Shown in pieces: positions 1-9,956 of a DNA stretch of 64,000 nucleotides. The notes under the pieces are model-generated. The model was not told the origin of the DNA. It saw nothing but the letters and a program-made list of their open reading frames with translations, and did no database searches. The stretch is taken from assembly GCF_009729205.1 (NCBI RefSeq), contig NZ_VTHB01000001.1, positions 744,001 to 808,000 of the forward strand. The letters are read 5' to 3'. The first letter of the stretch is position 1. Each line of letters begins with the position of its first letter. A program made the position numbers and the translations under genes. The stretch comes from Mycobacteroides sp. CBMA 271. GTDB taxonomy: Bacteria; Actinomycetota; Actinomycetes; Mycobacteriales; Mycobacteriaceae.

Positions 1-1202
1 ATGCCAAGGGCGTGCTTGGTGAGGTATCCGCCGTTCGCGGTGATCAGCCCTTTGGCACCCGGACGCTCGCGCAGTCGTTCGGCCATGGTGCCAATCGCAT
101 GGGTGACGTAGTTACACCACGGTCCCCCGGCGAACGTCAGTCCCCCGGTGACCGTGAGCGGCCGAGTCGGGTCATCGACTGCAAGTCCCAGCTCGGTGGC
201 CGCAACCTGCACCGCTGACGGGAAGCAGGAATAGATGTCAATCAGGCCGATGTCGTCGGCACCCAGCCCGGCGAGATTGAACACCTTCTTCCCCGCGAGA
301 CGGATCGCCGGAGACCGATGCAATTCTTCGCGTTCACTGAGCGCGAAGGTGTCGTTGGCGTGAGCGCCGGCGAGTGGAAAAATCCAGCGGTCCTTGGGAA
401 TTCCCAGCCGTCCCGCTGTTTCCACCGAAGTCAGCAGCACCACCGCACCCTGCTCGACCATGTTGTTGGAGTTCATCAGCTTGGTGTACGGCGAGCTGAT
501 CCATCGGTTGTCCGGGCCAGGCGCGGCGATCTCCTCGGCGGTATAAGCATCGTTGGACCAGGCATGGGTGTTGTTCACCGCGACCGCGTTGAACCGCTGC
601 CACAACCGAGAAATCGCGGCGCGGTGCTCCGCCATCGATGCACCGTTGGCGATGCGAATCGCCTGCTCGAAAAGCGGGTAGACATGACCCGGAGAGATCA
701 GGCCGATCGCGGTCTCCGCGGCACCCACTTGATCCATGCGCCCGCCGAGAATCGTTGGTTCAGCAATGGATTCGTCCTGGGTGGTCCATGGCGGCTGCAC
801 GCCGGTGGCCATCATCTTGTTGCGCGAACGCCACATCTCCGCGCCACCGATGAGAACCACGTCGGCATCCCCAGAGAGGATATCGGCGGCTGCGTGGTTG
901 ACCAACAGTTGCGGCGAGTTGCCGCTGGGCCCGGTGTAGAACGTGCGCTTCGGTGCGGCGCCCAAACGCTCACCGAGGAGGGCTCCCGGGTCGCGGTACT
1001 TCCACGAGAAGATGTTCGCGACCGACACCGTGTCGATGGCGGCCAGCAGATCCACCGCCCCCGCGTCCTCGGCAGCGAGCCGGGCCGCCCGCTCCATGAG
1101 ATCGACGGGCTCGGGGATCTCCGAGAACGGGGTGTCGGCGCTAGTCCGCTGGTTGACCTGTCCGGTACCGACGAGGACCGGCGTGCGTGGGTCGATGGCC
1201 AT
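1..1202 (-). CDS. acetyl-CoA acetyltransferase / SCP2-type thiolase, C-terminus cut by window edge
   Basis: The frame reads without a stop from an ATG at 1202 to the left edge, about 400 codons, so the C-terminus is missing. The N-terminus contains the thiolase-like stretch PVLVGTGQVNQR, then LIGGAEMWRS, and near the edge ITANGGYLTKHALG, which is typical of the SCP2/acetyl-CoA acetyltransferase branch of thiolases. These enzymes cleave or form 3-ketoacyl-CoA in fatty-acid or sterol side-chain metabolism. The gene lies 65 bp downstream of eutC on the same strand, and an inverted repeat sits immediately before its start, so it may be regulated separately. Substrate is unknown. The family call is from motifs only. 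Confidence 0.82.
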   Translation of the reverse strand, partial: MAIDPRTPVLVGTGQVNQRTSADTPFSEIPEPVDLMERAARLAAEDAGAVDLLAAIDTVSVANIFSWKYRDPGALLGERLGAAPKRTFYTGPSGNSPQLLVNHAAADILSGDADVVLIGGAEMWRSRNKMMATGVQPPWTTQDESIAEPTILGGRMDQVGAAETAIGLISPGHVYPLFEQAIRIANGASMAEHRAAISRLWQRFNAVAVNNTHAWSNDAYTAEEIAAPGPDNRWISSPYTKLMNSNNMVEQGAVVLLTSVETAGRLGIPKDRWIFPLAGAHANDTFALSEREELHRSPAIRLAGKKVFNLAGLGADDIGLIDIYSCFPSAVQVAATELGLAVDDPTRPLTVTGGLTFAGGPWCNYVTHAIGTMAERLRERPGAKGLITANGGYLTKHALG

Positions 1203-1215
1203 ACCCGATGGTAAC

Positions 1216-1229
1216 CAACCGTTCGGTTG
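1216..1229. promoter_or_regulatory. candidate TetR-type operator upstream of the thiolase
   Basis: The inverted repeat CAACCG-TT-CGGTTG lies 14 bp upstream of the thiolase ATG. Short CAACCG/CGGTTG dyads near the start of acyl-CoA genes resemble operators of mycobacterial TetR repressors. No cognate regulator is visible next to it, so the binding protein is unknown. Confidence 0.4.
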
Positions 1230-1267
1230 ACCCCAGCGGGTCCTCCGAATAGGCGGGGGTCGTCCCG

Positions 1268-2053
1268 CTAGACGGACAGCGCGGGCCCGGTCCCCTCGAT
1301 CTGATTTCCTGCGCCAGTCATGTCCTTGAGGTCAACCCCAGAGCGGCCGATCTGACGCGCTCCCGCCACCAGGGCGGCCACTACCTGCGCCGCCTGGTCA
1401 TAGCCCAGACCCTCCGGTGGATGAATATTGGAAACGCAATTGCGTTGCGCATCACTGCATCCGACCGAAGGGTTGTGCGTGAGGTAAATCCCGACGCTGT
1501 CGGCGACCGAAAGGCCAGGGCGTTCCCCGATGAGCACCAGAAGCGTGTCGACACCGAGTGCCGAGCCGATGTGGTCGCCGAGGGCAACCCGCGCCTGCGT
1601 CGCGACGACGAGCGGCGCGATCGAGTACCCGCGAAGCCGCTGATGTAACGCCTGTAATAGCTGCACCCCGTGGTCATCGAGAGCTCGAGGCGACAACCCG
1701 TCGGCCAACACGATCCCGATATCGGCACCTGACTCCGGGAGTAGGTCCAAGGCGCCATCGGCCGGCGCCCGCCCCAAATCCGGGCGACGCAGATACTCGG
1801 ATCGATCGCTCGCCCGGCTGGTCACCAGCAGCGGCGTGCCCAACCCAAGCCCGTCGATTCGACCGGCCAGCGCGTGCGCATCCAGCGGGGTGTGCACGGC
1901 GTCACGGGCCGCCGCGTGCGCGGTACCAAACTCTAAGACCCTGGTAGTGGGAAGCGCGTCACCGCTACGGCCCAAGCCGATTCGCGACTGCGTGGAACGA
2001 CGCAGCGTGTCCCAAATATCTTGCGCGGCATCACTGTTGGTAACTTCGCTCAC
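1268..2053 (-). CDS. eutC: ethanolamine ammonia-lyase, small subunit
   Basis: This 261-residue protein matches the EutC family, with the hallmarks TRVLEFGTAHAAARDAVH (about residues 38-55) and SRASDRSEYLRRPDLGR (about 79-95). EutC pairs with EutB to form the adenosylcobalamin-dependent lyase that converts ethanolamine to acetaldehyde and ammonia. Translation starts at a GTG that overlaps the eutB stop (GTGA), so the two subunits are translationally coupled. No microcompartment shell genes, reactivase (eutA) or aldehyde dehydrogenase are adjacent, so this is the cytosolic, minimal type of ethanolamine pathway. Confidence 0.95.
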   Translation of the reverse strand: MSEVTNSDAAQDIWDTLRRSTQSRIGLGRSGDALPTTRVLEFGTAHAAARDAVHTPLDAHALAGRIDGLGLGTPLLVTSRASDRSEYLRRPDLGRAPADGALDLLPESGADIGIVLADGLSPRALDDHGVQLLQALHQRLRGYSIAPLVVATQARVALGDHIGSALGVDTLLVLIGERPGLSVADSVGIYLTHNPSVGCSDAQRNCVSNIHPPEGLGYDQAAQVVAALVAGARQIGRSGVDLKDMTGAGNQIEGTGPALSV

Positions 2054-3453
2054 AACAGCGCCCGCAACGGCGAGTCGTTGACCGGGATTTCACGCAGCCC
2101 ACCATCGCGTTCCAGCATGCCCATGCGGTCGAGCCAGTCATTGAACTCCGGCGCCGGTCGTAGGCCGAAGGTGCGACGCGCGAACAGCGCATCGTGGAAC
2201 GACAGGCTCTGATATCCGAGCATGACGTCATCGGCCCCGGGCACCGCGATGACAAATGCGGCACCGGCGGCCGTGAGCACGGTGAGCAGGACATCCATGT
2301 CATCCGAGTCGGCCTCGGCATGGTTGGTGTAACAGACGTCGACTCCCATCGGGAGACCCAACAGCTTTCCACAAAAATGATCTTCCAAGCCGGCCCGAAT
2401 AATCTGCTTGCCGTCGTAAAGATATTCCGGCCCAATGAATCCCACCACGGTGTTGACCAGGAGTGGTTCGACTTCGCGGGCAACCGCGTAGGCCCGCGCC
2501 TCTAGCGTCTGCTGGTCTACCGCAACGCCACCCACGCCGAGGTGCGCGCCGGCGGACAGTGCCGATCCCTGACCGGTTTCGAGGTACATGACGTTATTTC
2601 CCACGGTCCCGCGCCCCAATGATCGACCGGCCTCATTCGCCTCGCGCAACAGCGAGAGGTTGACACCAAAGCTTTCGTTGGCACCTTCGGTTCCCGCAAT
2701 CGATTGGAACACCAAGTCCACCGGCATATTTCGTTCGATGAGCTCCATCGTGGTGGTGACATGTGCAAGGACGCACGACTGCGTGGGTATATCGAATCTC
2801 AATCGGATGTCGTCGATGAGGCGCAACAGGTCGCCAGCGGCATGCGGGGAATCAGTCGCGGGGTTGATGCCGATGACGGCGTCGCCGCAGCCCAACAGCA
2901 GGCCGTCGAGCGTGGCCGCGGCAATCCCCCGCGGGTCGTCGGTGGGATGGTTAGGCTGCAACCGTGTCGCCAGCGTTCCCGGTAAGCCGATTGTGGTGCG
3001 AAAGGCGCTGCGATTGCGTACCGCGGCACCGACCGCGATGAGGTCCTGGTTGCGCATCAGCTTGCTTACGGCCGCCACCATCTCAGGAGTGAGCCCTGGC
3101 GATACATCCTTGAGCGACTGCGCCCCATGAGGTTTGGTGATGGTCTCCAGTAGCCAATCCCGGAAATCACCCACGGTGAGATGAGAGATGACGGCGAATG
3201 CGTCGGCGTCATGGCTATCGATGATGAGCCGGGTGACCTCGTCGGTGTCGTACGGGACGATCTCTTCGGTAAGAAACGCCGCCAACGGCACCTCGGCCAA
3301 GACCCACCGCGCGGCGGCACGCTCGGCATCCGATTGCGCCGCGCATCCCGCGAGTTCATCACCGGATCGAGGAGGCGAGGCCTTCGCGAGCAGCTCCGCG
3401 AGCGATCCGAACTGATAGGTCGTGGGCCCTACTGTGTGACGAAAAGTGGTCAT
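2050..3453 (-). CDS. eutB: ethanolamine ammonia-lyase, large subunit
   Basis: The product is 467 residues, close to the usual EutB length. It carries family segments such as GVNLSLLREANEAGRSLGRG, TNHAEADSDDMD and AVPGADDVMLGYQSLSFHDA toward the C-terminal half. EutB is the TIM-barrel catalytic subunit holding substrate and cobalamin. It needs adenosyl-B12. The ATG start overlaps the permease stop by 4 bp (ATGA), and its own stop overlaps eutC, so permease-eutB-eutC are one coupled unit. The product acetaldehyde must be handled by enzymes encoded elsewhere. The operon position downstream of mftG is notable. Confidence 0.96.
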   Translation of the reverse strand: MTTFRHTVGPTTYQFGSLAELLAKASPPRSGDELAGCAAQSDAERAAARWVLAEVPLAAFLTEEIVPYDTDEVTRLIIDSHDADAFAVISHLTVGDFRDWLLETITKPHGAQSLKDVSPGLTPEMVAAVSKLMRNQDLIAVGAAVRNRSAFRTTIGLPGTLATRLQPNHPTDDPRGIAAATLDGLLLGCGDAVIGINPATDSPHAAGDLLRLIDDIRLRFDIPTQSCVLAHVTTTMELIERNMPVDLVFQSIAGTEGANESFGVNLSLLREANEAGRSLGRGTVGNNVMYLETGQGSALSAGAHLGVGGVAVDQQTLEARAYAVAREVEPLLVNTVVGFIGPEYLYDGKQIIRAGLEDHFCGKLLGLPMGVDVCYTNHAEADSDDMDVLLTVLTAAGAAFVIAVPGADDVMLGYQSLSFHDALFARRTFGLRPAPEFNDWLDRMGMLERDGGLREIPVNDSPLRALL

Positions 3454-4922
3454 TGCAACTCTTTTTCGGCTTCGGCAAGCGCCGCGAACTCCTCGTCAGG
3501 GGAATTCGCAACCAGATGATGACGGCTGTACAACCCAAAGTACGCCATAAACAGCAGGAACACACCAAACGTGGCAATCGCCGCGGTGGTATCGACGATG
3601 AAGGTCGCCACCACCGCAGCACAAGCGACCAGTAGGGCGAATCCGCTGGTGACGATGCCGCCCGGGGTGCGGTACGGCCGCTCCATCTCCGGCTCGCGAA
3701 CACGCAGCACGATGTGGCTCACCATCATCAGCACATAGCTCAGCGCGGCGCCGAACACCGCCATGTTCAGCAGCATCGCCCCTTTACCGCTGAGCGACAA
3801 CAGGAATCCGATGATGCCGGGGACGATCAAGGCTAATACCGGAGCCTTACGACGATTGGTCACCGACAGCCCGGTCGGGAGGTATCCGGCGCGGGACAAC
3901 GCGAAGGTCTGCCGGCTGTAGGCGTAGACAATGGAGAAAAAACTGGCGACGAGTCCGGCCAGCCCGATGTAATTGACCGCCTTGGCGACCGTCGTAGTGC
4001 CGAGCGCCTCGACCAACGGATTACCCGACTGCCCCATGGCCTCGGCGCCGCCCGCACCCGGAACCAGGAATAGCACGGCCGTACCGGTGATGACGAGCAC
4101 GAGCATGGCCATCACGATCCCGCGCGGGATGTTCTTGGCGGGATCGCGCGCCTCTTCGGCGGCCAGCGGGACACCCTCGATGGCCAGGAACAACCAGATC
4201 GCGAATGGCACCGCCGCCCAGATACCCAGGTATCCGTAGGGCAGGAAAACCGATGCACCTGTTGCTGTTTCGTCAACGGGGATGTTGGTCAGGTTGTGCG
4301 CGTCGAATCGCCCGACGGCTCCAATGGCAAAGGTGACCAGACCGACCAGCGCGATTCCGGTGATGACGAACATCGTCTTGAGCGCCTCGCCGGCGCCACT
4401 GAGGTGGATTCCGATGAAGATGGCGTACACCGCCAGAGAAATCCACCAACCGTCTGTGAGACCGAACAGGTGCAGCGACTGGACATAGCTTCCAATGAAG
4501 GTGGCGATGGCCGCGGGGGCGATCGCGTACTCAATGAGAATTGCAGTCCCAGTGGCAAATCCACCCCAGGGGCCCATCGCCCGCCGGGCGAAGGTGTACC
4601 CGCCGCCGGCCGTGGGTAACGCCGACGACATTTCCGCCATGCTGAGCACCATCGACAGATACATGGCGGCGATGATGACCGCCGCGATGGCCATCCCTCC
4701 GAAGCCGCCCTTACTCAGGCCGGTGTTCCAGCCCGCGTAGTCGCCGGAGATCACATAGCTCACGCCGAGCCCGGCGAGCAGCACCCAACCGGCGGTGCCG
4801 GATCTCAGGGTGCGCCGGGCGAGGTAGTCGGCGCCTTCGAGGTGCGATTGCACGCCCGCATGATCGTGCGGTGCCTGAGCGTTGGGGCTGGCGGCCTCGG
4901 GGTCGTCGTCGGGAATGGACAT
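3450..4922 (-). CDS. eat: ethanolamine permease (APC superfamily)
   Basis: About 490 residues with some twelve hydrophobic segments, belonging to the amino acid-polyamine-organocation superfamily. The permease core begins around GTAGWVLLAGLGVSYVISGDYAG and includes FLAIEGVPLAAEEARDPAKN. The placement directly before and overlapping eutBC identifies the substrate as ethanolamine. I place the start at the ATG at 4922 (protein begins MSIPDDDPEAAS). A start at 4994 would add 24 residues overlapping the end of mftG and not resembling permease sequence. The stop of mftG is only 62 bp upstream with no terminator visible, so co-transcription with the mft operon is likely. Confidence 0.92.
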   Translation of the reverse strand: MSIPDDDPEAASPNAQAPHDHAGVQSHLEGADYLARRTLRSGTAGWVLLAGLGVSYVISGDYAGWNTGLSKGGFGGMAIAAVIIAAMYLSMVLSMAEMSSALPTAGGGYTFARRAMGPWGGFATGTAILIEYAIAPAAIATFIGSYVQSLHLFGLTDGWWISLAVYAIFIGIHLSGAGEALKTMFVITGIALVGLVTFAIGAVGRFDAHNLTNIPVDETATGASVFLPYGYLGIWAAVPFAIWLFLAIEGVPLAAEEARDPAKNIPRGIVMAMLVLVITGTAVLFLVPGAGGAEAMGQSGNPLVEALGTTTVAKAVNYIGLAGLVASFFSIVYAYSRQTFALSRAGYLPTGLSVTNRRKAPVLALIVPGIIGFLLSLSGKGAMLLNMAVFGAALSYVLMMVSHIVLRVREPEMERPYRTPGGIVTSGFALLVACAAVVATFIVDTTAAIATFGVFLLFMAYFGLYSRHHLVANSPDEEFAALAEAEKELQ

Positions 4923-4984
4923 CGTCCAATTGTGCGACTGATGGCCTATGCAGGTGAGGCAGACGGCCAGATTTTGTGCCCAGG

Positions 4985-6469
4985 TTACGACCACGCAACA
5001 AATTGCGCGGTTCGATGCCCGATCATCGCGATGGTGGCTGCCGGCCCGCGACTCGGGATGGTCGGCATGATCGACCCGTCGATGACGAAAAGCCCGTCGA
5101 TTCCCCTGACGCGACAGTATTTGTCGACGACGGCGTACTTGTCATCGTCACCACCCATCGGGGCAGTGCCACATAGGTGCTGCGAGGTAGACCACCGCGG
5201 GCCACTGAACCGCCGCCCGTACAGTTCGGACACCAAGCGCACGCCGTCGCGCAACCGATCCATGTCGGCAGTCTGGCTGTCGTACCTCAAATCGATGTAC
5301 ACGGGCGCATGCGGATCGGCCGAGCGCAGCTCAACGCGGCCGCGGCACTGCGGTGTCATCAACGCGACGCCGATCTGCCTGGCATCCAAATCATCCACCC
5401 GGACCCCCGCCATGGCGGCGAATCCGGTTGTATAGGGCCGTATCTCGATGCCCATCTGCCTGTCTGTATGCAGCACGGTATCCAGGACCGGATAGCCGGG
5501 TTGCCCTTCTTCACCGGTATCCAGCACCCATTCGGGATGGTCCATCACGCGGGTACCGACACCCGGCAGGTCGACGACCGGCTGCACTCCCACCGCCCGC
5601 AGGTCGTCGGCCGGACCCAGCCCGGAGACCAGCAGCAGTTTTGCGCTTTCAATCGCCCCCGCACTCAGAATGATTCGGTCGGCAGTCAGTGTCCGCACCG
5701 AACTTCCGACGGCCACCTCCACCCCGATCGCACGGCCACCGCTGCACAACACCCGCAAGACTCGAGTTCCGGAATACACCGCAAGGTTGGGACGCCAGCC
5801 CGCGCCCTCCAGATATGCGCGCCCGGGCCCGACACGCACCCCGCTGTCGATGTTGAGTGGCACCAGCCCCACCCCGACGTCGGCGGTACCGTTGAGGTCC
5901 GCGACCACCGGATATCCATTCTTGACGGCCCGGTCTGTCAATTCTTTTCCGGCGCTGCTCTGTTCATGCTTGCGCCCGATGGGGATGGGTCCGGACGAAC
6001 CGTGCAGCGGATCGTCCCGGAAGTCTCGATCGGTCTCGATCACGCGAAAGTGCTCGCGCACGTCCGCCCAGGACCATCCCGGTACCGCCCACCCGTCAAA
6101 GTCAGCGGGCCGACCACGCACGAAGTAGCCGCCGTTGATTGCCCCGGACCCACCAACCACCGCCCCCCGCACCAACTCGGCCTGGTCGCCCGTCGACGTC
6201 AGAGTCGCCCAGTAGTAGGTGGCCACCGGGCTATCCGGCCCGATCGGGAGGCGGTACCCGTCACGCACACCTTCCTCGTCCGCCGACGATGCCGGCCCGG
6301 CCTCAATAAGCACCACTCGAAACGATGGATCCCCGGAAAGGCGCTCTGCCAGAATGGAACCCGCGCTGCCCGCGCCAACAATCAGCGCATCCGCGTGGAC
6401 CGGCCGGCTCAGGGCCGTAGGTCCGGTCGGAGCGCACCGAGGTCGCGCTCCTGCACGATCCCGGCCCAT
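4985..6469 (-). CDS. mftG: mycofactocin-associated GMC-family oxidoreductase MftG
   Basis: A glucose-methanol-choline flavoprotein of up to 494 residues. The Rossmann FAD motif [15 protein letters not shown] begins about residue 31. The C-terminal GMC end includes [12 protein letters not shown] and [27 protein letters not shown]. MftG is the last conserved member of mycofactocin operons and has been linked to reoxidation of the reduced cofactor during ethanol growth. The only ATG (6469) overlaps mftF by 61 bp and gives about 24 extra residues before [12 protein letters not shown] non-standard start nearer 6412 cannot be excluded, because the V in VHADAL is GTC, not GTG. Confidence 0.92.
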   Translation of the reverse strand: MGRDRAGARPRCAPTGPTALSRPVHADALIVGAGSAGSILAERLSGDPSFRVVLIEAGPASSADEEGVRDGYRLPIGPDSPVATYYWATLTSTGDQAELVRGAVVGGSGAINGGYFVRGRPADFDGWAVPGWSWADVREHFRVIETDRDFRDDPLHGSSGPIPIGRKHEQSSAGKELTDRAVKNGYPVVADLNGTADVGVGLVPLNIDSGVRVGPGRAYLEGAGWRPNLAVYSGTRVLRVLCSGGRAIGVEVAVGSSVRTLTADRIILSAGAIESAKLLLVSGLGPADDLRAVGVQPVVDLPGVGTRVMDHPEWVLDTGEEGQPGYPVLDTVLHTDRQMGIEIRPYTTGFAAMAGVRVDDLDARQIGVALMTPQCRGRVELRSADPHAPVYIDLRYDSQTADMDRLRDGVRLVSELYGRRFSGPRWSTSQHLCGTAPMGGDDDKYAVVDKYCRVRGIDGLFVIDGSIMPTIPSRGPAATIAMIGHRTAQFVAWS

Positions 6470-7866
6470 AGGCCGATCCCATAGGCGATGTCATCAAGTC
6501 GCTTCAGCAGTACGTACTCGACCAGACCGATGCGATCATCCGGTGAGGCCGAATTGTCGTTGCGCTTCATCCAATCAACCGCCCCATCGAGGATGGCGGC
6601 CACGACGAGCACCTGTCGGCTGCGTCGTGACAGCGCGGCCGCCACCAATGCCAACGGCCAGTAATGCCGGCACAGCGCCGACGCGATCTGCAACGCGGCG
6701 CCACCCACACCTTGGGCCGCCACCCGCGCGACATCACGTGGTGGGGTGTCCACTCCCCTAAGGGAACGCGCAACGCGCCCGGCAGCCAACGCTGCCATCC
6801 CCGCGGCAGCCAAATACCCCATCCCCGAGCCCACCGCGGCAAGAATCCACACCAGCAGCGTCCAGCGTGAGATGACCATCGGTGCCACCTTGTCCGGGTG
6901 ACGTGTCGACAGTGGCGCGGCGCTTCGTCCGTAAAATGCCTTGCGTGCGAACCATTCTCGAAATGTGAGTCGGTGATCATGCGCGACATGTGATACCGGT
7001 TCGTACCGGAGCCGGGACCCGGCCTCGATAAGGCGCCAACACAAGTCGACATCCTCGCCGCAGTGCAGGGATTCGTCGAAGCCGCCGATTTCGTCGATCG
7101 CGGAACGGCGCACCACGATGGCCGCACTGGGCACATAAGACACCGGACCGTAGGGCACCACCGGCGCCTCACGCAGTCCAAGATCCAGTGACGACCTGAC
7201 TGCCTCGTATCGAGCAATCGCATTGTCGCTCAACACCAATCCTACGATCCGCGGGGCCACCAGGGCCACTGCCGGATCGCTGAAGTGCCCCAGCAGTCCC
7301 TCGAGCCAGCCACGCCTGGGCACCACATCGGAATCAAGGAACGCCACGAAGTCCGTGGTCGCCAACTTCAGTCCAGTGTTGCGCGCGGCCGCCGGACCTT
7401 GGCTGTCGTCGTGCCGCACCACGCGCACGTCACAGTGCATCTCCCCGAGATCGCCCTCCGCGATCGGGATGGTAGAACCGTCATCAACGACGATCACGCA
7501 CATTCCCCGTAGCGTGCGCAGCAGCCTGCGCACGCCAAACCCATTATTACGGCAGGGAATAACGACGGTCACGTCACGATATCCGGGCCCTCCCACAGGG
7601 CGGGGATGGGCGACGGTCGCATCCAGCAGTGTCCGCGCGAGCTGCGCGCTGGTCGCATCTCGAACCTCCAGCCGTCCACCGGACAGCAGCGTCCGCGCCG
7701 CAGGCGCCAAGCGCAGGAGCCGAGTGGGCGAGCCACCGAGCAGCGCCGAGCCCTCGTCGAGAACGCGGACGCGCCGGTCCACCTGCACTGCAAATCCGTC
7801 GGGCAATCTCCCCTGCGGCACGGACGTATCCCGCCCGCCCGGTAGGTCCTCGCCACTCGCGCTCAC
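6409..7866 (-). CDS. mftF: mycofactocin glycosyltransferase MftF
   Basis: A family 2 glycosyltransferase that attaches glucose units to the mycofactocin core. It shows [28 protein letters not shown] and the [12 protein letters not shown] acidic motif. A hydrophobic segment near [28 protein letters not shown] suggests membrane association. I choose the GTG at 7866 because it overlaps the mftE stop in the classical GTGA arrangement, giving 485 residues. An upstream in-frame ATG at 7917 would bury 17 residues inside mftE. Neighbours mftE and mftG make the assignment firm. Confidence 0.95.
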   Translation of the reverse strand: MSASGEDLPGGRDTSVPQGRLPDGFAVQVDRRVRVLDEGSALLGGSPTRLLRLAPAARTLLSGGRLEVRDATSAQLARTLLDATVAHPRPVGGPGYRDVTVVIPCRNNGFGVRRLLRTLRGMCVIVVDDGSTIPIAEGDLGEMHCDVRVVRHDDSQGPAAARNTGLKLATTDFVAFLDSDVVPRRGWLEGLLGHFSDPAVALVAPRIVGLVLSDNAIARYEAVRSSLDLGLREAPVVPYGPVSYVPSAAIVVRRSAIDEIGGFDESLHCGEDVDLCWRLIEAGSRLRYEPVSHVAHDHRLTFREWFARKAFYGRSAAPLSTRHPDKVAPMVISRWTLLVWILAAVGSGMGYLAAAGMAALAAGRVARSLRGVDTPPRDVARVAAQGVGGAALQIASALCRHYWPLALVAAALSRRSRQVLVVAAILDGAVDWMKRNDNSASPDDRIGLVEYVLLKRLDDIAYGIGLWAGIVQERDLGALRPDLRP

Positions 7867-8609
7867 GCAAGCCGCCCGTCGGCATCGGGTGTCCAGCGGC
7901 GCACCGCGTCCACGCACCGTCGGATCATCGTCTCGAGCAGCCGGGCGCCGTCCTCGCCGCAGGCGGTGGTCGGATCGCCGAGGACGCCGATGGCACTCAC
8001 CGCTGCCACCCCACCCGCCCGCATGGGCGCCATCAGCTCACGCAGCGGTGCGGAATTTCCGGCACGTACCGACTCGCGGCGAACGGATTCCGGCGAAATA
8101 TGCAGCAGCAGCGATGTTTCCGTGTGTCCGGCGTGAGCGTCGCCACCGTCGACCGCGCACGGCCACCATGCGATGTCGCGCCCCTCCGAACGCAGGAGTC
8201 GTACCGCGGAGACCGCCGCCTCAATGTTGCCGCCATGGCCGTTCACGAAGACGATGCGTTGGCACCAACGCATAGCGGACCTGCCGTACTCCACAAGAAG
8301 CTCGGCTAACGCCGGGGTACCGATCGAGATCGTTCCAGCGAAGGATTGGTGTTCCCCACTCGCTCCGTACGCGATGGCAGGGGCAAGGACCGCACGATCA
8401 TCGCCTGCCAGCATCGCCAGTTCCCGGGCCGCGCCAGTTGCCACAGCATCGGCAATCCGCGTATCGGTGTCCAACGGCAGATGCGGTCCGTGCTGCTCGG
8501 TTGACCCGAGCGGAGTAAACAGGGTGATGGCCTCATCTGCGAGCTCCCGAGAGATGGCGGTGCTCAATACAGTCGGAACAGCCACCCGCCGATGGTAGGC
8601 CGAATTCAC
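7863..8609 (-). CDS. mftE: mycofactocin precursor peptide peptidase MftE (creatininase family)
   Basis: 248 residues of the creatininase/amidohydrolase fold. The metal-binding pattern [18 protein letters not shown] (about residues 31-48) is followed by [11 protein letters not shown] and [13 protein letters not shown]. MftE releases the modified C-terminal Val-Tyr dipeptide from MftA after MftC action, giving AHDP. The GTG at 8609 (protein begins MNSAYHRRV) is preferred; a second GTG lies at 8582. There is an unusual 168-bp gap upstream, before mftD, although the rest of the operon is tightly packed. Confidence 0.95.
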   Translation of the reverse strand: MNSAYHRRVAVPTVLSTAISRELADEAITLFTPLGSTEQHGPHLPLDTDTRIADAVATGAARELAMLAGDDRAVLAPAIAYGASGEHQSFAGTISIGTPALAELLVEYGRSAMRWCQRIVFVNGHGGNIEAAVSAVRLLRSEGRDIAWWPCAVDGGDAHAGHTETSLLLHISPESVRRESVRAGNSAPLRELMAPMRAGGVAAVSAIGVLGDPTTACGEDGARLLETMIRRCVDAVRRWTPDADGRLA

Positions 8610-8777
8610 GTCAAATGCATCCGAAGTTGGCGCACCCGATCGAGGTCTTTACATCCTTGCTGGCCGTCGCCTTATGCGCCGGCGGCATTTTCGCCCCGAT
8701 TGTCACGCCAGTCCCTGGCGCCACATCGACACTGTCTCGCCTCCGCAACACTGTGTTCGGTTCGCGGTGCGCGGAAC

Positions 8778-9956
8778 TTAGTGCCGACCCAACCCACGGG
8801 CAAAGCCCTCGGGGATGAGCAGATCCTCTGGCGACAGCTCGTGTACAGACTTCTTAGCAAGGCCCATCAATGCCGAGTCGATCCCGCCCCGCATGATGTC
8901 GAGAACGTTCTCCACACCCGTCTGTCCGGCCGCCGCCAGACCCCACAGATATGCCCGTCCGATCATCACTGCGCGGGCACCGAGCGCCAGTGCCTTCACG
9001 ACGTCGCTCCCCCGGCGAATACCGCCGTCCAGCAGCACCTCGATGTCACCTCCAACGGCCTTGGCAATGCCCGGGAGCGCACGGATCGACGCGGGCGTGC
9101 CGTCGAGGTTGTTCCCGCCGTGATTGGACACCGAAATTGCCGAAACACCGCAATCCACAGCACGTTTCGCATCATCGATGCGCATCACGCCCTTGAGCAT
9201 GAACGGGCCGTCCCACTGCTCGCGCATCCATTGGACGTCATCCCACGTAGGCGCCGGAGTTCCCATCCACTGCCCATAGGCATCAAAGAACGGCGGACCT
9301 GCCTCACCCTTAGCTGCCTGATTCGGAACCCGCAGGTCCGGGATGTTCATCTTCTTTCCGAACGACCACAGCCAGCCGGGCTTAGTGACGACTTCCGGCG
9401 ACAGCTTGATCATCGACCGCAGGTTCATCTTCTCGGGGATCGATGGGCTGCCCCAGTCACGTCCATGCGAGAAACTCCAGTCGAGCGTCGCGATAAGTCC
9501 AACTGCCCCAGCATCTTTCGCGCGCTGGATGCGCTTCGCCACCTCATCGCGACCGCCCAGCCAGTAGATCTGGAAGTGCGTCTTCGGATTGGCGGCCACC
9601 ACATCCTCGATAGGCTTGCTTGCGAACGACGACAACCCCATGGCGGTGCCACGAGCAGCCGCGGCCCGCGCCACGGCCACTTCACCGTCCGGGTCGACTG
9701 CCTGCACCCCGGTGGGCGAGATTATCACCGGCAGCGAAATCTCTTGCCCGAGAACCGTTGTAGAAAGCTCACGATCGGGCTGGATGCCGACGACGTGGGG
9801 CTCAAATCCGAGCTCGCCAAACGCCGCGACATTGTCACTGACGGTCAAACCCTTCTCACTCGCGGAGATCAACGAGCTGTAGACGGACTTCGGCAGTCGC
9901 TTCTTGGCCCGTTCCTGGGCAATCGCGACCGTCTCGAACCATGTGTTGCGGGCCAT
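8778..9956 (-). CDS. mftD: pre-mycofactocin synthase MftD (FMN-dependent)
   Basis: A 392-residue member of the FMN-dependent alpha-hydroxyacid dehydrogenase (LldD-like) family. Key segments are ISPTGVQAVDP, VSNHGGNNLDGTPASIRALP with the active-site His, and DGGIRRGSDVVKALALGARAVMIGR for FMN phosphate binding. MftD oxidatively deaminates AHDP to form the redox-active dicarbonyl of pre-mycofactocin. Its ATG follows the mftC TAG directly with no gap. Context in the complete mft operon separates it from true lactate dehydrogenases. Confidence 0.96.
   Translation of the reverse strand: MARNTWFETVAIAQERAKKRLPKSVYSSLISASEKGLTVSDNVAAFGELGFEPHVVGIQPDRELSTTVLGQEISLPVIISPTGVQAVDPDGEVAVARAAAARGTAMGLSSFASKPIEDVVAANPKTHFQIYWLGGRDEVAKRIQRAKDAGAVGLIATLDWSFSHGRDWGSPSIPEKMNLRSMIKLSPEVVTKPGWLWSFGKKMNIPDLRVPNQAAKGEAGPPFFDAYGQWMGTPAPTWDDVQWMREQWDGPFMLKGVMRIDDAKRAVDCGVSAISVSNHGGNNLDGTPASIRALPGIAKAVGGDIEVLLDGGIRRGSDVVKALALGARAVMIGRAYLWGLAAAGQTGVENVLDIMRGGIDSALMGLAKKSVHELSPEDLLIPEGFARGLGRH

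Noticed and set aside
318..1214. 298-codon plus-strand open frame
   Set aside because: Complement of the thiolase gene, whose motifs are clear on the minus strand.
5177..6484. 435-codon plus-strand open frame
   Set aside because: Antisense to mftG, which has full GMC oxidoreductase motifs.
8615..8818. 67-codon plus-strand ORF with a hydrophobic stretch
   Set aside because: No ribosome binding site or family; overlaps the mftD end. Mentioned only as an oddity of the mftD-mftE gap.
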